From the NCBI GenBank assembly GCA_024305745.1, contig JAHRBS010000007.1, forward strand, positions 1,984,001-2,048,000: a DNA stretch of 64,000 nucleotides, read 5' to 3'. The notes beneath the pieces are model-generated. The model had not been told where the DNA came from and ran no database searches. It saw nothing but the letters and a program-made list of their open reading frames with translations. Source of the DNA: Polyporus tsugae. Taxonomy: Eukaryota > Basidiomycota > Agaricomycetes > Polyporales > Polyporaceae. Position numbers and translations under genes: made by a program. This document shows, one piece after another, positions 55,301-64,000 of the stretch. Numbering within the stretch: position 1 is the stretch's first letter; each line of letters begins with the position of its first letter.

Positions 55301-56210
55301 GGACATGAGCGCAAGGCATGGCCCCTAAGCTATAAGACTTACACTAGGGCACACACAGTATCGACGTTAACCAATAGTCTACCGGGTGTGGGACGTATGC
55401 TCCTAAAGAACCATAAATGGTGCACAAGAGGTGAGCGCGGCGATGACGAATGGCAAACAGATCACGTACTGGAAGAACCCTCTCCTTGCGATGAGACCGT
55501 TCCCGAGGTCCTTGTTGCCTCGGTCCACGAAGAACGCCTTGACATGAGCACGGACACCATGCCGTAGGCTGGGTGCCTGGCGCACGAGCAGCTGGAGCAC
55601 ACTCAGAGCCTTGGCGTACATATCGTACGGATCGTGCGAGCTCCGTCTCCGGGTGAGCATAGTAACGGCTCTACACACCGACGTGAGGATGCAATTTGTC
55701 GTTCGATAAAGATACGTACGCAGCGTCGATCGTCCCTACACGACGAATCTTGACGACATGGGTTGGCGCATTGCGCCTGCGGCTCAAATTGACGGGGTAC
55801 TGTACAACGGCGTTCCAGCGGACACACGGTCATAGCCGGGGATTTACTTACGTCCTTTGGAGGGATGTCGCGGGTACTGTACATATTCTTGCGTCCGTCA
55901 TAGAAAGGGCGAGGGTTGAAGGTAGTCGCGTGGTCCTGCCATAGTTGATCTATGACCTCCAGGTTACGACCCTGGTTAAGGAACTCGGGTTCAACCGCTA
56001 CGACGGGTAAATGAGAGCCAGACCGCAGCTCATAGAAAACTAGGATTTACCGACTATCACTAGGTTAGCCATCGGTGCGACTCAATGAAGAGCTGAAGGC
56101 TCACCGTCGAAATGGAAGAAGACCTTGGTTGGAAGGCGCGTTATGGGGAAATGATTGGTCCAAACCTCGGTCGGACGGAATTGGCGTGATATTTCCATGT
56201 TGTTGGACAT
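52351..56210 (-). CDS. Argonaute protein (PAZ-MID-PIWI), copy B
   Basis: Second complete Argonaute, facing copy A. The ATG at 56208-56210 starts MSNNMEISRQFRPTEVWTNH, then FPITRLPTKVFFHFD. Exons give VEPEFLNQGRNLEVIDQLWQ, LQLLVRQAPSLRHGVRAHVK and the PAZ region LKGVRVKVVVAPGMKARPI, CIGVRLGRSAIIPAEFC and HIQKEF. A linker and MID follow (WNLKQKQFWRPGNTLKIWS, PQLLLVFLSCNAADCRRYVK, DVSTQCV). PIWI has GADVSHPGPG (D), QPRVEMIQDLTAMV (E), FYRDGVSEGEFEQV (D) and PAPVYYADRICGRL (D), so the slicer tetrad is complete. The C-terminus ends SQAKNNWRMNFL, TAG at 52351-52353. Codon composition changes within the gene: from 56.2 to about 54.3 kb it is CpG-rich like its neighbours, while from about 53.8 to 52.4 kb it is AT-leaning and CpG-poor like copy A. 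Confidence 0.93.
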
Positions 56211-56413
56211 ACTAACGACAGGGGTGTAGAGTGAATATGTTAGATGTGGTCGACCGCAGGAATCGGGCGGATGGGATGAGTATGGGGAACGCGCAAGTCT
56301 GGTCGCGTTCGACTGTATGCGCGTTCGATCTCAACGGATCTCCGGCGCCAAAGTAACGACTCGACTGCCGCCTGCACACCGTGACTACACCCTCCACCTC
56401 CTTCCCGGACATC
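56211..56413. promoter_or_regulatory. Divergent promoter, Argonaute B / SRP receptor alpha
   Basis: Only 203 bp separate the start codons of Argonaute B (minus) and the SRP receptor subunit (plus). No TATA box is clear. Any element here would influence an RNAi gene and a constitutive secretion gene together. Confidence 0.6.
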
Positions 56414-59400
56414 ATGCTCGACCACTGTTCAATCTCGCATAAAGGTACGCACCCTGCTAGCTGCACTTGTTGGATGCGGGAAGCTGAGCTAGACTGGTTG
56501 CACAGGCGGTGTAGTTCTATGGTCGCGCTCCTTCACCCCTGCAGCATCCCATACCGCAGCATCATCCGCTTCCCCCGTGAATTCCCTTGTCCGCGAAGCA
56601 CTCATCGAAGGACGCAGCTCTGACGGAAAATACGAGAAGGATGGATACTCTGTGAAGTGGACGTTCGTCAATGATCTTGAGCTCATATTCGTGGTACGTA
56701 ATTCCCTCTCCCCTCGATGAACTGTTCTACCTTAGTGTGCACACTACTCTATAGGTGGCATACCAACGCATCCTGCAGCTCACTTACGTTGACGAACTTC
56801 TCCTTGCACTCAAAACACTCTTCATTAAACTCTTCCAACCCTTCCTCGCTACCTTTGTTGCATCGCTGCACGTCGCCAGCACTGCTTCTGTGGATGCTTC
56901 AACGTCATGGAACTTCACGAAGGCGTTTGGGGGATGGGATGCTGTCTTTGACAAACTGCTCCGCGGCCTCGAGGATAAGACTGCACAGGTGTGTGAAGCC
57001 AGCTTCTTAGAAACGAGTGACTCTGACCAGGCCCAGGAGAGACGCCTGCGCGTGGCGCATCCCGCCCACCCCACAATTGATATGACACCCTCTTCTGAGG
57101 ATATGGATACTGGTGAGTCATCGTTTTCGTTTTCTATGCACTTCAGATTCGCCGGGATATTATGGACATAAGAGGTTCACCAGTGAATGTACGTCTCCTT
57201 CGCTTGCATGACAGGGACATACCGCATGCGGTAAGTTACCAAGACGAGCCTTGCAACGTATGTTCGGTCACAGTGTCCCAGAAATGGATAACACGCTATG
57301 GTTGTTAATGCACAACTTCGATTCCGGGTCCGCACCGATTGGTTTACCTTCATACGGGTTCGAGATATTGTATCGCAAGACTGACTGTTCTGGTCCTGCA
57401 CAGTTCCTGCAGTGTCTAATTCGGAAGTCCACGACGAACAGCAGATAGCGCGAAACGTACAGGCATTGAAGAACAGGCTCCGCGGGCGAGGTGGTCAGAC
57501 CGGAAGACGAGGGCGGGGTCGCGCGGAAGTTGGAAGCGGGAGAGAAAGTGTCCCAGGATCCGAGTAAGCCATTATCCATTCTTCCCTTAGGGGTGCGCTT
57601 AGAGCTTGCCAACAAACAGCTCCGAGACCCCTATCTCGAAGCGTAAAGCAAGAACAAAAGAACAAAGAAAATGGGGCGACCAGGCGCCCACCGAATCCGA
57701 CATGGCCTCGCTCGACTACAGCTTCGCCAGCGAGGCAGCGGACGACCACCGGAGCACGCCTGACATCTCGTCCCTGGTTGACAACGCGTCGCTTGGTATA
57801 CGCACCCAGGACGGTCTGTACGAGGTCAAGGATTGGGAGTTTGCTACGGAAGGCGAGAAGAGCGCGGATGATGTGATTGCAGAGGTACTGAAGAAGGGAG
57901 GACAAGAAGCGAAACCTCCGGCTGGCCCTTTGGGTGCACTTGGTTCGATCTTTGCACGCCTCACAGGCTCGAAAGTGCTCACGGAAGAGGATCTGAAACC
58001 CGTCTTGGAGGCAATGAAGCAGCACCTCATGAAGAAGAACGTAGCGAAAGAGATATCCGAGAAGGTCTGTGAAGACGTTGGCCAAATTCTTGTTGGAAAG
58101 AAAGTTGGTGGATTCCAAAGTACGTTCTTTATGGGCCTACGTTCCCCGTCGGTGTACCAACCAGTTTCACACCCACAGCGACGACCTCCGCAGTTCGTCA
58201 GGCGCTCGCAAACTCAATCACCCGTATACTTACGCCAAAGACGTCAACTGACCTTCTCTTGTCGATTCGAACCAAGTTGTCTACGCCAGTAGCAGCTTCC
58301 CAACAACGGCTACCGTACAGCATTACCTTCGTCGGGGTCAACGGCGTTGGCAAAAGTACCAACCTCTCTAAAGTATGCTTCTGGCTTATCCAGAACGGTT
58401 TCCGTGTCCTCATTGCAGCATGTGATACTTTCCGGTACGTCAAAAATCGAAATGCCCACACGTTTGCTGACGAGCATGCATTTGCAGGAGTGGTGCCGTC
58501 GAACAGCTTCGAGTCCACGTTCGCAATCTCGGCATGCTCGGGGTTGACGGAGCGACGAACAGCAAAGGGCGCGTCGAATTGTACGAGCGAGGTTATGGCA
58601 AAGACGCCGCTGGGATCGCGAAAGAAGCGATAGGTTACGGTAAGCGTTGATCCCTGCATTCATGTGGATGTAGTCTTCTGACTTGATGTCAGCTCGCGAT
58701 AACGACTTTGACGTCGTGCTCATTGACACGGCTGGACGAATGCAAGACAACGAGGTGCGACAGTGGTGTTCATCCGTCACATAACGCTGTCCGCTGATTG
58801 TTCTGAACTTGTGCAGCCCCTGATGCGAGCTCTTGCTAAGGTGCGACACATCCCACGCTGGATAAAGCTCTGTTGCAGTCGTCCCATCCGTTACAATTTG
58901 AACGGTGCTGACTTGGCGTTCTCCCACAATCACAGCTTGTCGCGACGAACAACCCTGACAAGATCATATTCGTTGGCGAAGCCTTGGTCGGAAATGAGGC
59001 GGTCGACCAGCTCACCAAGTTCGACCGCGCTCTAAGGGACTTCTCCGCAGCTTCCGGCGGTCAAGAGCGTGGCATCGACGGCATGCTTGTAACGAAGTGG
59101 GATACTGTTGATGACAAGGTATTTTGTTTCCAACCCAACGCTTTAACCCCTTGACGCCGTCTATGATGCATTGAGCCGGCGCACGCAGTGGAGTACCAGC
59201 CAATCAGTCTTTCATGTCGCTGACGTTTATTTTTGGTACTGCCCTAGGTCGGCGCTGCGCTCTCTATGACATATGTCACGGGTCAGCCCATCATTTTCGT
59301 CGGTTGCGGTCAAGTCAGTGTTGTTTTGGAGCCCGTCCTCTTTGCTTGCATCCTAAAAGTTTTTTTCTTTGCAGACATATACCGACCTTAGGCAGTTGCG

Positions 59401-59437
59401 TGTCGCAAACGTGGTGCAAGCCATCCTCAGCGACTAG
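56414..59437 (+). CDS. SRP101: Signal recognition particle receptor alpha subunit
   Basis: GTPase that docks the SRP-ribosome complex at the ER membrane. The ATG at 56414 opens MLDHCSISHK. The N-terminal SRX (longin-like) domain follows: LVREALIEGRSSDGKYEKD, VKWTFVNDLELIFVV and AYQRILQLTYVDELLLALK. A charged linker comes next (RGRGGQTGRRGRGRAEVGS, SKRKARTKEQRKWG). The NG domain begins near SIFARLTGSKVLTEEDLKPV with the helical bundle. G1 is ITFVGVNGVGKSTNLSK, then ACDTFRSGAVEQL, G3 DVVLIDTAGRMQD, G4 GMLVTKWDTVDDKVG and GQPIIFVGCGQTYTDLRQL. The gene ends NVVQAILSD, TAG at 59435-59437. G4 reads TKWDT where the family has TKxDT, so it is intact. There are many exons, several very short. Confidence 0.95.
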
Positions 59438-62400
59438 CGGGGGGAAGGGTTGGGGAGCCGCGAGCCATTTCGGGCTCGTGGCTGTATGGCCTTTTGAATA
59501 CCGTTGTCGCTCTGACATACAGCAGGGTATTACTACACTTCTATATGTTTGTCCCATGTTATCATTATCAACTCGAGTCCGCAGAATGTAGGTTGGCAGC
59601 AATGCAATGTTGCAACAGACGAGCAATCGCCCGCAGTGGTGCCTATCCAAGATTTCACGCTTTCTCCAACTCCGAACCCTCCTCCGGCGGCGATGTCAGA
59701 CATGGACATGCACGTTGTGTCATCGCACACAACATGCCTGGCACCGTGCGCCATATGAACCACCGGCCCCCTCACCGCCACGTAATCATGATACATATAA
59801 TGCTACACTCCTTCCAGTTCCAGCGTGCTTGCTCAGTGCGCGCCGATCGTGACGACGGGCTGCCAACGTCAGAGTCAGTTATCCGCGCGGCCAAGTGCAC
59901 CCTCATCGCAGTCCACTCTTGGAAACCGCTGACGTCTCCCCCGACAGCGTATCGTATCTCTGACAGAGAGTCAGACGTAGTCCCGGAATTCAAGGTGCTT
60001 TCCATATAGTGATCGGCGAGCAGTTCAGCGAACGAGAACCACCCCAAATGGCATGCCCCTACGTCTTGGTCCAGACGCGACGGAACAGAAATGCCCCCGT
60101 AGGTCGAGGGCGATCTAAGCCGGGAAGGCAGCCGCAGCGTCACTGGGCGAGTGCGGATCAAAGTCCATATGCGCATTGCGGTGGAGAGCTTGAGTAAGAG
60201 TTGGTCAGTCTGACAGCAGCGCCCGGCCTTGGATATACGTTTCCGCAGCCCCTGTAGGTGAAACTTGGCTGAAAATCGTCCTTGGCGGACGCGTGGCCGC
60301 CCAATACCCAGTGGTCCCTACGGCCCACGGCATTTGTGCGGATTGGCGTGGTGATAGCCCAGGGGAAGCCTAGAAGGAGGGATGCAATGATCTAGTGCAC
60401 GGAGCTTGGAGCTAGTTTTGTGGCCTGAGGATACTGTATCAGCTGAGTCCGGGCTGCGAAACGGGCAAGGTCGAGGAAGACGAGTTATGTATACAGGACG
60501 CCGAGATGGTGCCGCTCTGTTGCGATTGCCCGCACACGCGCCGCGACAGGCAGGGACGGCCAGGCTCGATATGGAAAATCCGAGGCTTCTCGACCGTCGC
60601 CGCTGCAGCCATAGCATTGATCGCGAACATTCATGGTGGGGATACCGGGAGCCAGTGTGACAGCGATGAGCCCGACGTTAACGTCAACGTGAGCACAACG
60701 GCCAGGTGGTATGTACTTGGCTGCGACGGGTTCGAATCCGAGTCAGGCGGGGGTTCTGAATCGGCTCGGCGTCAGACCTAGGGGTGTCAGAGGAGCAACG
60801 ATAAATCCCGACGCGCTTCTCTGCAGATTTCTGACGCTTCTCGCGCGCACGCGACACGTAAGACGCGTTTGGTGGAAGCGTCGAGAACACGACGCGCTTG
60901 GAGTTTCTGGAGAAGCCGTCGGGCACAAGCTCGCTCGCGCCATAGCCGGACCCTGCCATCCTTGACCGGCGCATCCGTCCCACGCCCTGCCCGTCCAGCC
61001 TCCACGCTATGCGCGCGGCGGGCCAGGTCCCGTGCGTGCAAGCCTACAAACCTCGCCGGGCGTGCGGGCGCACGGAGACAATTCGCGGTACCGTGTAGGA
61101 ATCATATCCCGAAAACGCACGGGAGCCCACGGCTGCGGCTGCTCGGCTGACGCGATATCAAAGCTTGGAATAGGCCATGTTGCGAATGGGGCAACACCGG
61201 TCAACGATCCCCAAGCTCAGCTCATCCCCCCCTGCTGCGGAGAGGCGATTGTCATGACCAACGATGCTGCGACCGCTGACCAAAACAGAATGAAGGAAAC
61301 GTGCACGGTGTCACAGAATGGCCACTGTGTGCGGCCCATGAGCGAAACTGCGGCCCGGAGCGCATGTAACGCGGGAAACAGGTGAGATCCGGAACGCGAG
61401 TCTGCGACTGGCCAACGGCGGCGTGATAGATTGGGGCCCGGTAGAACTGGTGTGGGAGAGGGTGAGCGGAAGGAGGCAATACGCTTTGCGGATATGCAGC
61501 ACAAGAACAACGTCAGGGGAAATGAATGGACGCGAATTACCGCCCGAACGCGAGCACAGCGGTTGTTTTGGGATAGGTACAACGCTTTCGAGCCCAATGT
61601 GACATGGCACCCGAACGGGCCCTCCGAGCATCGGAAGTTTCGCCCGACGCCGCCAGCGACATCGTAGCACGAAAGACGCATCTGCACGAAATCTACCGAC
61701 CGGACACGCGTGCCAGCATCTAACACTACACCACCATGAGCTGGGGCAGAGTTGGATGTGGCAGTCGCGTGGTGCAACGGCGCATGCATGATGCGAGCGA
61801 CGGCAGCAATACAGACCTTACGATATACTGCCACCGCGCCGCAGACGTCCATTCTCGTCCGTCGTTCGCCTGTCGCGGCCAGTGGTAGGCCGAGGATAAG
61901 GGAACTCCCGACGGGATCCATCGATCGCCTGTCTGCGGTGGAGGCCCTGAGAGGAGAAAGGAAAAAAAGAGGAGTCGTTAGTGGAGGAATGAATGAAGGG
62001 TGGATCGCTGATCGTGCAAAAGGCGCCCCTCCGCTCGAAGTGGTCGTGAATGGACGTCACACACGTCCTGGCCTGACCCCCTTGCCATACACCGCTATGA
62101 CGCGGATGACCACCTCCGTCTCTCGCAGCACAAGCGGGCGGCGGTGCGCCGTATTCGGGGCGACGATGCATGTCCGTGTGCGTGAGGGCGGGGGGCAATG
62201 AAGCGTAATAGCCGGGAGGCGTGAATGTCTGACCCTGCGGAAGTAAGAAGGCCAAAGAAGCCGTGCAATGGCGTCAATTGACCTGGTCAGCGCGAGAAGC
62301 CCCGAGAAGCAGCCATGCATCGAACCACGGCCGCCCTCACACACACTCACATTCCAGGGAAGAACGCACCGGTCCGTGAGCTCTGCCCGCTGCCTCTGCG

Positions 62401-62756
62401 CAAGTGTGAAGGCCAATGTCCCCGAGAAAATCGTCCCGGGCCAGTTGGACCAGGGACATACTAGAGAAATGCCAAGTATGCGTACTGTACAATGGGAAGA
62501 TGATGCGGATGAGCACGAGCAATGCAGAATGCAGCGGGAGCCGGAAAGAAATGTGGGAACGCGGATTATGGGCGAGTATATGCGGCAAGTGCGAATGCAA
62601 AAGGAGCGTAGGCGGGAAGTGGGGGGGGGGCAAAATATCCGACGAAGACGAAAGCAAAACAAACATTGCAATCGATAGCAGGAGGTTGAATCATCTGACG
62701 AGCCGATTGTCCGAGCCCCAGCCCGATCGTAGGCCCAACGTCCGAGCTGGAGCCGC
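59438..62756. other. 3.3-kb gene-poor stretch
   Basis: I see no supportable gene in this GC-rich interval. The longest open frames (minus strand 61217-61921 and 62057-62791, plus several 80-150-codon frames on both strands) overlap each other, are rich in Arg and Cys, and have no domain. This is the expected noise of GC-rich DNA. A GGTTCGAATCC at about 60,727 resembles a tRNA T-loop but no cloverleaf can be folded around it. A run of ten G lies at 62621-62630. The interval may hold regulatory DNA or a non-coding transcript, but nothing in it proves that. Confidence 0.45.
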
Positions 62757-63552
62757 CTACCGCGCTCGATGACGTCGCGGGAAGGCCGCAACGTGGTGGG
62801 GGTGGCGGAGCCCTGCGGTTGGCGCGGCTATGGCTCCCCATTGTCCGTGGGCAGACACCCAGTGGTCCGACACGCCGTCCGCGATGGAGCGGCGTTTTGG
62901 GGGAGGTGCGACAGACAGGGTGTCCATGCCGTGCAAAGTCATTGCTTCCGCGTCGATATCTTCCTCTTCACGAGCCCGCTTGCGCTTGTGTGGGCGGTGT
63001 GTATATGGTGGGTGCGAGAGATCCTCATCTTCGTCCGGGAGGTCGTAGAGGAGGAAGGTGGGAGAATGGTAGGGAAGAGGAATGGGGGCGACGAGGGGCG
63101 CATTGCAAATGACCTCGGCGACCTCAGGGACGGGGGACGGAGAAAGGTCGCTGTCGCGCGACACGACAGACGAAGTGTCTGATCGGGCGGCTGAATCTGC
63201 AAGTGCCGCAGGCGGTGTTTTCAGTGAGACGTCTGGATATGACATAATGAATGCAGGACTCACAAGCTGGTCCGCCACCCTCTCTGGGCGGGTAGCGGTG
63301 GAATGGAAGAAGGAAGTCTGGGGGCCCAGAGGGCCAGAGGGACGCAGCCTGCGAGTAGGAGGTCCCTGCGTTTGTCCAAGACGAGGGAGCGAGTGCGCCT
63401 GCGAAAGGTGCGAGCTGCGGTGCGTGTGAGCGGGAGTCTTGTGGATAGAAGGCCGACCGGTGGTGGTAGATTGCAGAGGGCAGGGGAGGGAGAATAGGCA
63501 CACGATGCCTGTGGTCGGGGAGGTTGTGGAGGAGGCAGGAGACGTCGTTCAT
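62757..63552 (-). CDS. Proline-rich, probably nuclear small protein
   Basis: I do not recognise a family. Two exons (63264-63552 and 62757-63196, 67-nt intron, phase 1) total 729 nt, a clean 242 residues. The ATG at 63550-63552 opens MNDVSCLLHNLPDHRHRVPI. The first exon is rich in Pro, His and Ser (LPPLPSAIYHHRSAFYPQDS). The second gives SAARSDTSSVVSRDSDLSPS, then FLLYDLPDEDEDLSHPPYT. A strong bipartite-like nuclear signal HRPHKRKRAREEE and a second basic patch PPPKRRS follow. The C-terminus ends AAFPRRHRAR. The acidic patch beside basic NLS motifs suggests a regulatory protein, but no DNA-binding domain is visible. A further 3' intron or exon cannot be excluded. A TATA-like ATTTATAA lies about 85 bp upstream of the ATG on the minus strand. 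Confidence 0.5.
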
Positions 63553-64000
63553 GGCGTCGAAGGTGGGGGAGAGCAAGAGGGGGTCGAGAGGGGAGAGTGG
63601 GGGCTATAAGGAGACATCGGATAATAAGTTATAAATTGAAACGGGGCGGTAGCTACGACGGGAGGTGCGAGGGCGCCGCCGAGCCGGGAGAAAGGAACGG
63701 CTTGCGGGCACTGTCAGACCTCAGATTCACAGATGCCCCTACAGATCCTTCTCAGATCCACCGTGATCCAATGTCACACCAGTCACCTCCTCCCGGCTGC
63801 CCCCCCCCCCCCGGCCACAAAACATCCCCACCTGCAAGCCGCGCATATCTCGCACATTGTATATCTGGATATCTGCCCATGCCCAGTGTTTCGTCTGCCC
63901 TTCCGCCCATCCTCCTATGATTATGAATTGTCTAGCCGGGATCATCCCCTGCATCACCCGGTCGCCTTCAGATCAGTGCAGCATGAACCAGCATTATGAG
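63553..64000. promoter_or_regulatory. Upstream region of the small nuclear protein gene, right edge of window
   Basis: This stretch holds a TATA-like ATTTATAA (minus strand, about 63,635-63,642) and a run of 13 C at 63800-63812. The open frames here are short and proline-rich only because of C-tracts. No gene is called. Confidence 0.45.

Noticed and set aside
60700..60780. Possible tRNA gene from a GGTTCGAATCC T-loop-like motif
   Set aside because: The flanking bases do not pair into a T stem, and no D arm, anticodon arm or acceptor stem could be found in the right places.
61217..62791. Long minus-strand open frames of 234 and 244 codons
   Set aside because: GC-rich DNA gives long open frames by chance. 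These overlap other frames, are rich in Arg and Cys, and show no domain or sensible splice pattern.

Overview
This window is nuclear DNA of a filamentous basidiomycete, most likely a wood- or litter-decaying Agaricomycete. The genes are cut by many short GT..AG introns (about 45-70 nt). They sit in tightly packed divergent and convergent pairs, and the products are typical of that group, including two aromatic-ring-cleaving dioxygenases. No prokaryotic, organellar or viral block is visible. All gene calls come from reading the sequence and splicing it by eye. Motifs are read directly; product names rest on recalled family resemblance.

Left part (1-24.6 kb), housekeeping genes in order: the 3' end of a probable NAD(P)-binding protein (+); an Arf guanine-nucleotide exchange factor of the GBF1/Gea type (-); proteasome subunit alpha4 (-) divergent from a ZUFSP/ZUP1-type deubiquitinase (+); the CAK/TFIIH RING subunit MAT1/Tfb3 (-); the PKA catalytic subunit (-); a LigB-type extradiol dioxygenase (-) divergent from the ribosome-biogenesis Brix protein Ssf1/Peter Pan (+); holocytochrome c synthase (-) divergent from nitronate monooxygenase (+); a WD40 protein (-) divergent from a coiled-coil protein of unknown function (+).

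Middle part (24.9-39.8 kb), largely RNA biology and small genes: the tRNA-splicing endonuclease subunit Sen15 (-), split into five small exons; the splicing factor Syf1 (-) divergent from the Rab geranylgeranyltransferase alpha subunit Bet4 (+); a 35-residue, three-exon, seven-cysteine metallothionein (-); the decapping scaffold EDC4/Ge-1 (-); and a hydroxyquinol/catechol-type intradiol dioxygenase (-).

Right part (42-64 kb): two complete Argonaute genes face each other (A on +, 42.1-46.0 kb; B on -, 52.4-56.2 kb). Between them lie a mucin-like single-pass membrane protein (-), glyoxalase II (+) with an in-frame mitochondrial-type leader, and the Golgi transport protein Sft2 (-). Argonaute B shares a 203-bp divergent promoter with the signal-recognition-particle receptor alpha subunit (+). 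A 3.3-kb stretch without a supportable gene follows, then a small proline-rich, probably nuclear protein (-).

The most unusual signal is compositional. Argonaute A is almost free of CpG dinucleotides, and so are the PIWI half and downstream flank of Argonaute B. The N-terminal half of Argonaute B and the surrounding genes are CpG-rich. Other notable points are the hidden metallothionein and Sen15 genes, a 22-bp tandem duplication that doubles a 5' splice site in the intradiol dioxygenase, an intron directly after the BET4 start codon, and likely dual targeting of glyoxalase II.
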